Part shown: positions 44,276 to 52,406 of the stretch, one piece after another | Layout of the letters: each line of letters begins with the position of its first letter | How positions within the stretch are numbered: the stretch's first letter is position 1 | NCBI RefSeq assembly: GCF_002950945.1 | Contig: NZ_CP012673.1 | Coordinates: 2,294,001-2,358,000 of the forward strand | DNA length: 64,000 bases | Reading direction: 5' to 3' | Source: Sorangium cellulosum | Lineage (GTDB): Bacteria > Myxococcota_A > Polyangia > Polyangiales > Polyangiaceae | The notes under the pieces: model-generated | What the model saw: only the letters and a program-made list of their open reading frames with translations | What the model was told of the DNA's origin: nothing | Database searches by the model: none | Translations under genes and position numbers: made by a program

Positions 44276-44617
44276 CTACGGAAACCTACGCGATCTCTGC
44301 GGATCCCCCCTCGGCACCGACAGCTCCATCCTCATCAAAAAACTACCTTCCGGATCGAGCGGCGCGTAGGTAAAAGAAGCTGCGCAGCGCGAGGAAGTGT
44401 AGCGCGGCGACAGCCGCACCATGCCGTCCTGCTGCGGCTCTCGCAGGTGACCGAGCTCGTTCCACACGAGCTCGGTGCCGTCTTCGTGATAAGCCCCATC
44501 GAGGAAGACCACGTGCAGATACGGATTGAGCCGCATGTCGCCGGACGTGCGTTGCGCGACGGTCACCGCGCCGCTCTTGACCGCGCCGCACGCGCCTCGG
44601 CGCGCGCCGTGGCACAC
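44276..44617 (-). pseudogene. N-terminal-half fragment of an IS91-like transposase
   Basis: The minus strand encodes KSGAVTVAQRTSGDMRLNPY, LHVVFLDGAYHEDGTELVWN and ELGHL: the conserved core around the HUH motif of Y2 transposases. The usual NPHLH is NPYLH, so the first metal-binding His is lost. After about ELGHLREPQQ the homology ends. With 41542-41790 it suggests one element whose middle is missing and whose halves now flank the metalloprotease-like gene. Confidence 0.65.
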
Positions 44618-44706
44618 CGGATGTGGCGACGCTGGTCATGTCTGCATTCCTCCCGGGGAAGGTCCCGGTCGGGCGGTTGTAGATCCCGCCCGCCCCCGGT
44701 CGCCAT

Positions 44707-44721
44707 GGGACCAAGGTCCTA
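44707..44721 (+). promoter_or_regulatory. DosR-like palindrome upstream of VWA gene 1
   Basis: GGGACCAAGGTCCTA about 140 bases before the start of the first VWA gene: inverted GGAC/GTCC half-sites around a 4-bp spacer, as in the DosR box (GGGACTWWAGTCCC). An equivalent lies before VWA gene 2 (46940-46955). Confidence 0.45.
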
Positions 44722-44861
44722 TAGACGGCACCCCCGGTCGCTATCAAGGTGGGGAGAGAAACGGCGAGGAGCGCATCGTGGTTCAACGCAGCTACCAAGG
44801 TTGACACCACGGCTCTCGTACGTCGTAGCAGCGAGCTCGCGCTCGCGAAAGGATCTACGTC

Positions 44862-46901
44862 ATGTCACAAACCACCACCACCCAACCCTCGTCTGCCGAA
44901 GCGCTCGACCTCGTGTTCTGGGACACGTCGGCGTACAAATGGAACGCCGGCGACTGGAACCAGTGGCGCTATATCCCCGATGGGCTGGGCGGCGAGATCG
45001 GCATCCGATTCGGCGTCAGCTCCGGCTTCGGCACCTTCGACTGGAAGAAGGGGGGCGTGGCCCCGCACGGCTCGGTCAATGACGGCACCGGCGCTGCCTC
45101 GTTCGGGAAAAACGAGCAGGCGGGCCTGGCATCGACCAGCGTCAACGCGGTCCGCATGCAGGCGAACAGGGAGTTCACCAGCGCCCAGAACAACTTCACG
45201 GTCGAGCTCGATTTCTCCCGCTACAAGGGCTCGAAGGTCGGGGGCAAGGACGGCGTCGCGGGGGCCAACACGTTCATCGGCCTGAGCGACATCTACGCGG
45301 GCCTGACCTACGCCAAGACGACGGTCACCATCACCGGCACACTCGCCGACGGCAGCGCCGCCAGCCCGGCAGGCTGGAAGCTGGTCAACGGCGGAGCTGC
45401 GCCGGCCACCGCCGGGGGCAATCAGCCGAGCGCGCAGCTGAGCCTCGTGAACGGCGTCCTGCAGGGCACGAACAGGCCGGCTCCCGGCGGCATGGCCAAC
45501 TCGATCGACACCGTGATGGGCCTGGTGCGGCTCGACGCGGCCGGCTACAGGACCCTGCACCTGCGTCACGACATCTCCCCGGTGGGGCGCAACCGGGCCC
45601 CGCGCATCGACAATTCGGGTCTGTACGTCGCTTCCGCCTTCCCTCGCAAGCCAGCGCAGGCGGAGCCGCCCAAGCCCGCCACGCCGGCCGAGCCGCCCAA
45701 GGCCGAGGAGCCTTCCACGCCCGCCACGCCGGCCAAGCCGACGGTCGTGATCAAGGACGACCCCGGGAAGCAGCGGCCTGGGACCACGACCAGCTATACC
45801 TTCACCGTGAAGAACCCGGACGGCTCGCCCGCGGGCAAGGGCTGCTTCACCTACGAGACGCCGGCCGACGGCGGCCCGCCCAAGCTGACCGCGTTCTACT
45901 ACCACGACAACGTCGTCGGCACGATCAACCAGAGCAACGTCCAGACGTTTTACTTCGACGGGGAGGGCGATGACAAGCGCTTCACGTTCGTGGCCGGGAC
46001 CCCGGCCAAGGGGATCTGCAGCCTGACCGCGGACACCACCCTGCCGGCGCAGCTCACCGGGATCGGCGGCGCAGGCCCGCAGAGCTACCTCGACAAGACG
46101 ATCGACTTCCCCAAGCCGGCCGAGGGGACCACGGTCACGAAGGAGAGCACCTCCGTTCCCCCGGTCGATCTCGTCGTGGTCATCGACTCGAGCGTCTCGA
46201 TGAAGGACGAGGCGGAAGCGCTGAGCCAGGCGGTCGCGGCGGCCATCGAGGCGGCCAAGACCAAGTGCCCCTCGGACCTGCGCGTCACGTACCTGGGCAT
46301 CGAAGGGACGTTCAAGAACACGCGCTTCGAAACCACCGTGCGCAAGTACCTGACCCAGACGGCGAAGGCCGACGCCTCGTCGCTCAAGGGGCGCACGCAC
46401 GAGAACCTCACGGCGGAGCAGAAGAAGGCGTTCGATCCGACGGAGGACGGAGCGCGGGCGATCGAGGACATCGCCACGCATTTCGACTGGCGGCCCGGCG
46501 CGGCCCGCGGCGTCTTCTTCCTGGGCGACGAGCCGCTCGAAGGCGGCCTCTCCGCCAAGGGGCAGGATCAGGAAGACATCGAGGCCGCGGACCGCGCCAT
46601 CGAGGTCGCCACGAAGACGGGGACGCGCGTCCATACGTACCTGGGCACGGGGAAATTCAGCAGCGACGCCCGGATACACGAGCGGATGTCCAAGGAGATC
46701 GAGGCGGAGTACGCTCGTGTGGCCCAGGAGACCGGCGGCAAGGCCTTCACGTCGAAGGACGCGCTGAACGGCTTCCAGGCCGTCCTGGAGAAGGTGATCT
46801 GCGGCAGCAAGTCGAGCACGACCACCACGACCGAGTTCTGCTGCTGCCAGGAGTACGTGGAGCAGCCCGAAGCTGGCGCCGCGCACGAGGCGAAGCCCTG
46901 A
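44862..46901 (+). CDS. VWA-domain protein 1 with C-terminal CCC motif
   Basis: 679 residues (AAGGATC upstream). No signal peptide or membrane helix. Residues about 12-260 are a domain of unknown type (LVFWDTSAYKWNAGDWNQW). A Pro/Ala/Lys/Glu linker (about 264-300) follows, then a beta domain (about 305-410, TSYTFTVKNPDGSPAGKGC) and a von Willebrand A domain with the complete MIDAS DSSVSM (Asp442, Ser444, Ser446) to about 655. The end is TEFCCCQEYVEQ (Cys660-662). The last 360 residues align with the next gene, which lacks the first domain. A metal-dependent adhesion or complex-assembly role is known for VWA domains; the actual job is unknown. The Cys triplet could bind metal or be modified. 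Confidence 0.85.
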   Translation: MSQTTTTQPSSAEALDLVFWDTSAYKWNAGDWNQWRYIPDGLGGEIGIRFGVSSGFGTFDWKKGGVAPHGSVNDGTGAASFGKNEQAGLASTSVNAVRMQANREFTSAQNNFTVELDFSRYKGSKVGGKDGVAGANTFIGLSDIYAGLTYAKTTVTITGTLADGSAASPAGWKLVNGGAAPATAGGNQPSAQLSLVNGVLQGTNRPAPGGMANSIDTVMGLVRLDAAGYRTLHLRHDISPVGRNRAPRIDNSGLYVASAFPRKPAQAEPPKPATPAEPPKAEEPSTPATPAKPTVVIKDDPGKQRPGTTTSYTFTVKNPDGSPAGKGCFTYETPADGGPPKLTAFYYHDNVVGTINQSNVQTFYFDGEGDDKRFTFVAGTPAKGICSLTADTTLPAQLTGIGGAGPQSYLDKTIDFPKPAEGTTVTKESTSVPPVDLVVVIDSSVSMKDEAEALSQAVAAAIEAAKTKCPSDLRVTYLGIEGTFKNTRFETTVRKYLTQTAKADASSLKGRTHENLTAEQKKAFDPTEDGARAIEDIATHFDWRPGAARGVFFLGDEPLEGGLSAKGQDQEDIEAADRAIEVATKTGTRVHTYLGTGKFSSDARIHERMSKEIEAEYARVAQETGGKAFTSKDALNGFQAVLEKVICGSKSSTTTTTEFCCCQEYVEQPEAGAAHEAKP

Positions 46902-47219
46902 GCGAGCCGCAGGTCGGGCCAGGGCGAGGACCCGAGACGTAGGACCAAAGTCCCATGGCGCTCCGGCGCGCCGCGGACAGGCGCCCCGAGAAATGGTCGC
47001 TCTCGAGGTGCGAAACGCTTGCATCTCCACGTCAGTTCTGAAAACCTCCGCGCGCTCGCGATCTCGCCGCGAGCGCGTAGGGGGAGAGCTTGACCGCTGT
47101 CGAGGCATCCTCGATGTGAGGCCGTCTGCGCTCGCGCGGCGGCTCGACGCCGTTGCGCCGCGGTACAGCTGGCCTGCTCGCCATGACCAACACGCAGTGA
47201 ACGTCCAGGAGAATGACCC
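46902..47219. other. Region between the two VWA genes
   Basis: No gene supported. It contains a DosR-like palindrome (46940-46955) and an inverted repeat of GCGCTCGCG/CGCGAGCG around 47052-47078. The second VWA gene may therefore have its own promoter. Confidence 0.45.
46940..46955 (+). promoter_or_regulatory. DosR-like palindrome upstream of VWA gene 2
   Basis: TAGGACCAAAGTCCCA, with GGAC/GTCC half-sites four bases apart, about 265 bases before the VWA 2 start. Its reverse complement differs from the site before VWA 1 at only a few central bases. Confidence 0.45.
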
Positions 47220-48398
47220 ATGAGCACCAGCTACACCTTCCGCGTCCTCGACGCCGACGGCTCCGTCTTCGGCAAGGGGTGCTTCACGTACGATGGCCCG
47301 CCGGGCGATGTCGACATCGCGCACCTGCTCGGCGGCGCCGAGGGGAGCCGCGGGCCCAAGCTGACCGCCTTCTGGTATCATGACAGCGTCGTCGGGACCC
47401 TGAGCCTGAAGAGCCTCCTCTCCTTCAACTTCACCCAGGGCGAGCAGGCCAGCCCCCGCTTCGCCATCAACGCATGGAACGTCCCGGAGAGCACACATGG
47501 CCTCACCGCGGGCACGGCCTCACCGGGGCAGCTCGGGGTGACGTCCGCCCACCGCGGAAATGGAGGCGAGCTGAGCTGCCAGGGCAGGAAGCTGGAGTTC
47601 CCGAAGCTCGCCGAGGCGACCACGGTCGTCGAGGAGGGCCAGACCGTCATCCCGGTGGTCGATCTGGTGGTGGTCATCGACTCCAGCAGCTCGATGAAGG
47701 ACGAGGCCGAGACGCTCAGCAAGGTGATTGGCACCGCCATCGATTCCGCCAAGACGAAGTGCCCATCGAACCTCCGGGCTGCGTACCTGGGCATCGAAGG
47801 TACGTTCTCCAAGACGGTGTTCACGACGACGGTGCGCAATTACCTGACGCAGACGGCCAAGGCCGATGCCTCGCTCCTCAAGGGGCGCACTCGGGCGCAG
47901 GTCACCGACGAGCAGAGAAAGCAGTCCGGCGACGTCGAGGAGGACGCGGCACGCGCCATCGAGGACATCGCCACCCACTTCGACTGGCGGCCCGGCGCGG
48001 TCCGTAACATCTTCTTCCTGGGCGACGAGCCGGTCGAGGGCGGCCTCTCCGTCACGCCGGGGGGTCAGGATCAGGGAGACATCGAGGCCGCAAACCGCGC
48101 CATCGAGGTCGCCAGGCAGACCGGGACCCGCGTGCATATGTACATGGGCACGGGGAAGTTCAGCAGCGACGCGGCCAAGCACGAGAGGATACACAAGGCG
48201 ATCGAGGCGGAGTACGCGCGCGTGGCCCGGGAGACGGACGGCCAGTTCTTCGCCTCGCAGGACAACCTGAGCGCCTTCCAGGCGATGCTCGAGAAGGTGA
48301 TCTGCGGCAGCAAGACGGACCCGCGGGTCACCACGACCGAGTTCTGCTGCTGCCAGGAGTACGTGGAGCAGCTCGGGGAGACGGCCGTTCCCCGGTGA
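47220..48398 (+). CDS. VWA-domain protein 2 with C-terminal CCC motif
   Basis: 392 residues; AGGAG stands 9 bases before the ATG. No signal peptide. The beta domain comes first (TSYTFRVLDADGSVFGKGC, then GPKLTAFWYHDSVVGTL). A VWA domain follows with MIDAS DSSSSM (Asp154, Ser156, Ser158) and long stretches nearly identical to the neighbour (RAIEDIATHFDWRPGA, FFLGDEP). It ends TTEFCCCQEYVEQ (Cys376-378). This is the short paralogue of the preceding gene, lacking its first 300 residues. The strict conservation of the tail between otherwise diverged sequences points to a functional tail. Cytoplasmic unless exported by a dedicated route. Confidence 0.85.
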   Translation: MSTSYTFRVLDADGSVFGKGCFTYDGPPGDVDIAHLLGGAEGSRGPKLTAFWYHDSVVGTLSLKSLLSFNFTQGEQASPRFAINAWNVPESTHGLTAGTASPGQLGVTSAHRGNGGELSCQGRKLEFPKLAEATTVVEEGQTVIPVVDLVVVIDSSSSMKDEAETLSKVIGTAIDSAKTKCPSNLRAAYLGIEGTFSKTVFTTTVRNYLTQTAKADASLLKGRTRAQVTDEQRKQSGDVEEDAARAIEDIATHFDWRPGAVRNIFFLGDEPVEGGLSVTPGGQDQGDIEAANRAIEVARQTGTRVHMYMGTGKFSSDAAKHERIHKAIEAEYARVARETDGQFFASQDNLSAFQAMLEKVICGSKTDPRVTTTEFCCCQEYVEQLGETAVPR

Positions 48399-48536
48399 GC
48401 GATCCCCGCATGCAGAGGGCCCTCGGCTCTCCAGCCCGCGCCTGAAGGTCGCGCCGATCGCGCTGCCGCCGGGCAGCGCCCCCCGGGCGGCTTGGTCGCC
48501 CCCCTGAGCCAGTTGATCCCGGCGCGGTTCTCGAGT

Positions 48537-48552
48537 GCGATCGGCCGATCGC
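48537..48552. promoter_or_regulatory. 16-bp perfect palindrome at the dinB start
   Basis: GCGATCGGCCGATCGC ends one base before the dinB ATG. It occupies the ribosome-binding position, where no Shine-Dalgarno is visible. It could be an operator or form an mRNA hairpin that limits translation. Confidence 0.45.
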
Positions 48553-48553
48553 G

Positions 48554-49804
48554 ATGCGCCAGATCCTTCACATCGACATGGACGCCTTCTTCGCGTCGGT
48601 CGAGCAGCTCGACGACCCCTCGCTGCGGGGCCGCCCCGTGCTGGTCGGCGGCGCGTCGCGGCGCGGCGTCGTCGCGGCCGCCTCGTACGAGGCGCGGCCC
48701 TACGGCGCGCGCTCGGCGATGCCGATGGCCGAGGCCCTCCGCCGCTGCCCGCAGGCGGTCGTCGTGCCGGTGCGGCACGCCCGCTACGCCGAGGTGAGCG
48801 CGAAGGTCTTCGCGGTCTTCCGCCGCTTCACGCCGCTCGTCGAGGGGCTGTCGCTCGACGAGGCCTTCCTCGACGTCACCGCGAGCCGCTCGCTCTTCGG
48901 CGACGGCGAGGTGATCGCGGCGCGCATCAAGGGCGCGATCCGCGAGGAGATCGGGCTCACGGCCTCGGCCGGCGTCGCGTCGTGCAAGTTCGCCGCGAAG
49001 ATCGCGAGCGACCTCCGGAAGCCCGACGGCCTCGTGGTCGTCCCCGACGACGTCGCCGCCTTCCTCGCGCCGCTGCCGCTCGAGCGCATGTGGGGCGTGG
49101 GCCCGCGCGCGGCCGAGCGCCTCCACGGCGCGGGGCTCGCCACCATCGGCGACCTCGCGCGCTGCCCGGCGCCGCGGCTGCACGAGCTGCTCGGCCCGGC
49201 CTGGGGCGAGCACGTCCGGCTGCTCGCGGCGGGGATCGACGAGCGCGAGGTCGTCCCGGGCCGCGCGGCGGAGTCGATCGGCGCCGAGGAGACCGTCGAG
49301 CAGGACCTCCGGGGCAGGGAGCCGATCGAGCGCTGGCTGCTCGAGCTGTCGGCCCGCGTCGCGCGGCGGCTGCTCAAGGCGGGCCTGTCCTGCCGCGCGG
49401 TGGCGGTCAAGCTCAAGTACTCGGACTTCACGCTGCGGACGCGGCAGACGAAGCTCGCCGAGCCGGTGGGAGATACCGACTCCATCTACGAGTGCGCGAA
49501 AGGGCTGCTGTCGCGGTTCGACCTGTCGCGGCCCGTGCGGCTCGTCGGCGTCGCCGCGAACGACCTCACCGAGCAGACCGCCGGGCCGACGCTGAGCCTG
49601 TTCCCGGTCGCCTCGGAGCGGCGCCGCCGGCTGGAGGGCGTCGTGGCCGCGGTGGCGGAGCGCTTCGGCGGCAGCGGGCTCACGCGCGCGGCGCTCCTGG
49701 AGCCGCCGCCGTCGAGCCGCGAGGCGGCCGCGGACGGGCGCGGGGGCGCGCGCGACGGGCGCGGGGCCGCGCGCGAGAAGGGCCGGCGCCGCGACGGCAC
49801 ATGA
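48554..49804 (+). CDS. dinB: DNA polymerase IV (Y family)
   Basis: 416 residues. Error-prone translesion polymerase. Catalytic acidic residues are visible in HIDMDAFFASVEQ and GLSLDEAFLDV. The thumb HhH region is MWGVGPRAAERLHGAGL, and the little-finger domain contains CRAVAVKLKYSDFTLRTRQ. A beta-clamp-binding motif (TLSLFP) is near the C-terminus. The last 45 residues are Arg/Gly/Ala-rich and disordered. There is no LexA-like box of the usual form, but a perfect 16-bp palindrome abuts the start codon. Confidence 0.95.
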   Translation: MRQILHIDMDAFFASVEQLDDPSLRGRPVLVGGASRRGVVAAASYEARPYGARSAMPMAEALRRCPQAVVVPVRHARYAEVSAKVFAVFRRFTPLVEGLSLDEAFLDVTASRSLFGDGEVIAARIKGAIREEIGLTASAGVASCKFAAKIASDLRKPDGLVVVPDDVAAFLAPLPLERMWGVGPRAAERLHGAGLATIGDLARCPAPRLHELLGPAWGEHVRLLAAGIDEREVVPGRAAESIGAEETVEQDLRGREPIERWLLELSARVARRLLKAGLSCRAVAVKLKYSDFTLRTRQTKLAEPVGDTDSIYECAKGLLSRFDLSRPVRLVGVAANDLTEQTAGPTLSLFPVASERRRRLEGVVAAVAERFGGSGLTRAALLEPPPSSREAAADGRGGARDGRGAAREKGRRRDGT

Positions 49805-49835
49805 GGCGCAGGCCGCGCGGTGCTACGGCGTCGGT

Positions 49836-50306
49836 ATGAAGCGGGTGACGCGAGAGGAAGAGGCGGATCGGCTCATCGAGTTCGTCGGCGCCGGGTCCTG
49901 GGACGCCGTGCACAGCGTGCTCGAGCGGCAGTTCGCCGTGCTGCACAACCGCGCCCAGGTGCTCATCGGCCTGTGCGGCATCGTCATCACGACGACGGGC
50001 TTCTCGGGCCGCCTCATCGCCGGCACGAGCCGCGCGGCGCAGTGGCTGATCATCGCCGGCGTGGCGATCGTCCTGTTCTCGGCGACCCTGATCGTGTGGG
50101 GCGTGCAGCACATCCGCTGGCTCACCCAGCAACCCGGCGACGACGTGCGGCGCTGGCTGCTCGTCGCCCTCGCCTACCGGGACCGCAAGACCACGATCTA
50201 CCGCGTCGCCATCGCGTTCCTGCTGGTGGGCCTGTCGTTCTATGTCATCGCGATCGCCATGATGCTGCTCCACCCCACGGCGGCGCCGTCCTCGGGCGGG
50301 CGCTGA
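49836..50306 (+). CDS. Small integral membrane protein
   Basis: 156 residues with three predicted transmembrane helices (AQVLIGLCGIVITTTGF, WLIIAGVAIVLFSATLIVWG, VAIAFLLVGLSFYVIAIAM). The N-terminal 40 residues are soluble (WDAVHSVLERQFAVLHNRAQ), and a charged loop (YRDRKTTIYR) lies before the last helix. The layout resembles small membrane effectors but no motif proves that. It begins 31 bases after dinB, so both may be on one transcript. Function unknown. Confidence 0.7.
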   Translation: MKRVTREEEADRLIEFVGAGSWDAVHSVLERQFAVLHNRAQVLIGLCGIVITTTGFSGRLIAGTSRAAQWLIIAGVAIVLFSATLIVWGVQHIRWLTQQPGDDVRRWLLVALAYRDRKTTIYRVAIAFLLVGLSFYVIAIAMMLLHPTAAPSSGGR

Positions 50307-50633
50307 GCGCCGCGGGGGCGGTCGAGCGAGGGCGGCGCCCGCGCCGCGGCGTGTCCGTCTGGAGCAGCGTGTTCTGCCGCCGCGCGCTGGTCTGGGGCGA
50401 AATGCGACAGGTGCTCTCCGCGCAGCGGCGCAAAGGGCACGAAGCTGCACGTGTGGCGCTCGGCTCGCCGTGAAGATCAGGCGGCACGGCGTGTGCTCTC
50501 TCTCGTGAGTGCTCTCTTGATGGAGAGAGACGGTACGTGGAGACGGGCCCAGAGGGGCTCATGGAAAGCGACGGAGACGGCGCGCGCCGGCCCGCAGGGT
50601 GGGCGGCGTGCAGCTTCCGCGAAGGTGACCGCC
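50307..50633. other. Region before the glycine-zipper protein
   Basis: No gene supported. A short interrupted inverted repeat CTCTCTC.../...GAGAGAG (50501-50530) may be regulatory. Confidence 0.4.
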
Positions 50634-51068
50634 ATGCACAATGCCCAGCTCGATTCTGTGATGACGAACCGCGACGAGCGCCGCGCGGAGAAGATCGATG
50701 TGATGCCCCCGGGCGTCCCTCCGAAGACATCGACCTTCACGAAGGCGGCCGCAGGAGCCCTCGCGGGGGCCGCGGCGGGCGCGGCGGTGGGCGCGATCGC
50801 CGGCCCGCCCGGGGCCGTCGCGGGCTCGGTCATCGGCTCGCTCGTGGGGACCGTCGCGGAGGTGATCGTCGCGCGGGATCAGCGCCAGGCCGCGGAGCGA
50901 GACGCGGCCCTGGACGAGGAGATCGGCGTCATCGGCGGGGACCTCGGCGAGGCGTCGCCCGATCAGCCGCCCACGCAGCGCGGGGCCTTCTCCGCGGCCG
51001 CGGTCGGGGGCGCCGACGGCTGGCCCGAGCCGGCCGAAGGCCCGATGCAGAACGTCGAGCAGCGCTGA
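50634..51068 (+). CDS. Glycine-zipper protein
   Basis: 144 residues from ATG 50634 (GAAGGTG upstream). Residues about 38-78 form an uninterrupted glycine zipper (AGALAGAAAGAAVGAIAGPP, GAVAGSVIGSLVGTV) with repeated GxxxG/AxxxA, flanked by charged regions; the C-terminal 60 residues are acidic and disordered (DEEIGVIGGDLGEASPDQPP). Such zippers insert into membranes as oligomers, sometimes as toxins or envelope proteins. No signal peptide. Function unknown. Confidence 0.65.
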   Translation: MHNAQLDSVMTNRDERRAEKIDVMPPGVPPKTSTFTKAAAGALAGAAAGAAVGAIAGPPGAVAGSVIGSLVGTVAEVIVARDQRQAAERDAALDEEIGVIGGDLGEASPDQPPTQRGAFSAAAVGGADGWPEPAEGPMQNVEQR

Positions 51069-51338
51069 GCGCGCCGCGCGCCGGGGCGCAGCGCGCCGGG
51101 CCGCACGGCAGCGATGGGGGAGGCAACCCTCCCGCAACAAATCGACGCCTGGAGGCCGGAGTCCCCTGTGGGGGAAGGTTCGTCCCGGGGGTCTTCACCC
51201 TTACATCTCGACCCCTTCGCGAATAACGTGGCGCCCGCGCGGCTGGCCCCGAGGAAACCCGGGCACGGCGGGAGAGGAACGGCGCGCGACGCCGGCCTCG
51301 ACCGTGCAGTCCCGCGTGAAACACGAGAGAGGTTCAGG

Positions 51339-52274
51339 ATGCGATCAGTTCTTGCTTTGGCGATGGGTGGGTTGCTGGTCAGCTCGCTTGCCGTGGTGGG
51401 TTGCGGCGATGACGGCGACGGGGGCGGCGGCAGCGGAGGAGGGACGGGCGGAGGCACCAGCTCCACCACCTCGGCGAGCGGCACGTCGGCGAGCAGCACG
51501 TCGGCGAGCTCGACCAGCACAAGCTCTGCCGGCGGGGGAGACGGCGGCGGCGGCGGTGACGCCGGCGGCGACGGTGGGGGCGGCGGCGAGACCGGCCTGG
51601 GCGGCGCTGGCGGCGGGCTCATCGGCGCGGACGAGAGCTGCCCGGGTTGCGCGCGGCTCTCGGTGCCGCTCGCGGCCGCGGGGCAGGCGACGCAGTTCCT
51701 CGTCGAGTACCCCGAGGGGATCGACCTGAGCGGCGCCACCATCACCTACCGCGTGAAGGTGTACGCCGGCTTCGACGGCGACGGTGGCGTGCAGCCCTTC
51801 GCGCAGAACGGCGAGGCTCAGGAGTGGGCGAACGTCGGCTGGGCGTGGAACACCGTCGGCAGCCTGAGAGAGTGGACGGAGCTCACGCTGGACGTCGACG
51901 CCGCGGCGGCGGGGTCGGACACGTTCGACAGCACCGCGGTGCGGTTCTTCGGTCTCCAGGTCACGGCGGGCGACACGGGGCCCTGGCGCAACCCGACCGT
52001 GGTCTACGTCGACTCGATCACGGTCACGCTCCCCGGCGGCTCGGGCGGGACCGGCGGCTCGGGCGGCGCGGGCGGCGCGGGCGGCGCGGGCGGCGCGGGC
52101 GGCGCGGGCGGCGCGGATGGTGCCGGCGGCGGCACGGGCGGGGCCGGCGGCGGCACGGGCGGAGAGGTGATCCACGTGATCGGACCGTTCGAGTTCACGA
52201 CCGACTCGGAACCGCTCAAGATCGGCTCCTACATGCCGCTCCGCGGATCGCGTCTGGAACACCTCGCCGACTGA
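51339..52274 (+). CDS. Lipoprotein with Gly-rich linkers and CBM-like domain
   Basis: 311 residues from ATG 51339 (GAGAGAGG upstream). The lipoprotein signal ends LAVVGCGDD. A long Gly/Ser/Thr linker (about 24-90) leads to one beta-sandwich domain (about 95-225: CARLSVPLAAAGQATQFLVE, then WANVGWAWNTVGSLREWTEL), which looks like a carbohydrate-binding module. A GGAGGAGG repeat and a short tail (IHVIGPFEFTTDSEPLKIGS) complete it. No catalytic domain, so it is probably a binding or display protein. Confidence 0.75.
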   Translation: MRSVLALAMGGLLVSSLAVVGCGDDGDGGGGSGGGTGGGTSSTTSASGTSASSTSASSTSTSSAGGGDGGGGGDAGGDGGGGGETGLGGAGGGLIGADESCPGCARLSVPLAAAGQATQFLVEYPEGIDLSGATITYRVKVYAGFDGDGGVQPFAQNGEAQEWANVGWAWNTVGSLREWTELTLDVDAAAAGSDTFDSTAVRFFGLQVTAGDTGPWRNPTVVYVDSITVTLPGGSGGTGGSGGAGGAGGAGGAGGAGGADGAGGGTGGAGGGTGGEVIHVIGPFEFTTDSEPLKIGSYMPLRGSRLEHLAD

Positions 52275-52406
52275 CCTGCAGGCGTCGGAGGCGCTCGTTC
52301 CCGCGCTCCGGCGCCGAGCGGGCGCCCACCTCCGGCCGTGAGCACGACGGCGCGCCGCCGTTCGATCCCCTCCAGTGAAGCCGCCCCCCCGGCACCTCGC
52401 GCCGCT

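Noticed and set aside
44865..47498. Long minus-strand frame opposite VWA gene 1
   Set aside because: It is a shadow with no domain; the plus frame has MIDAS and the conserved CCC tail.
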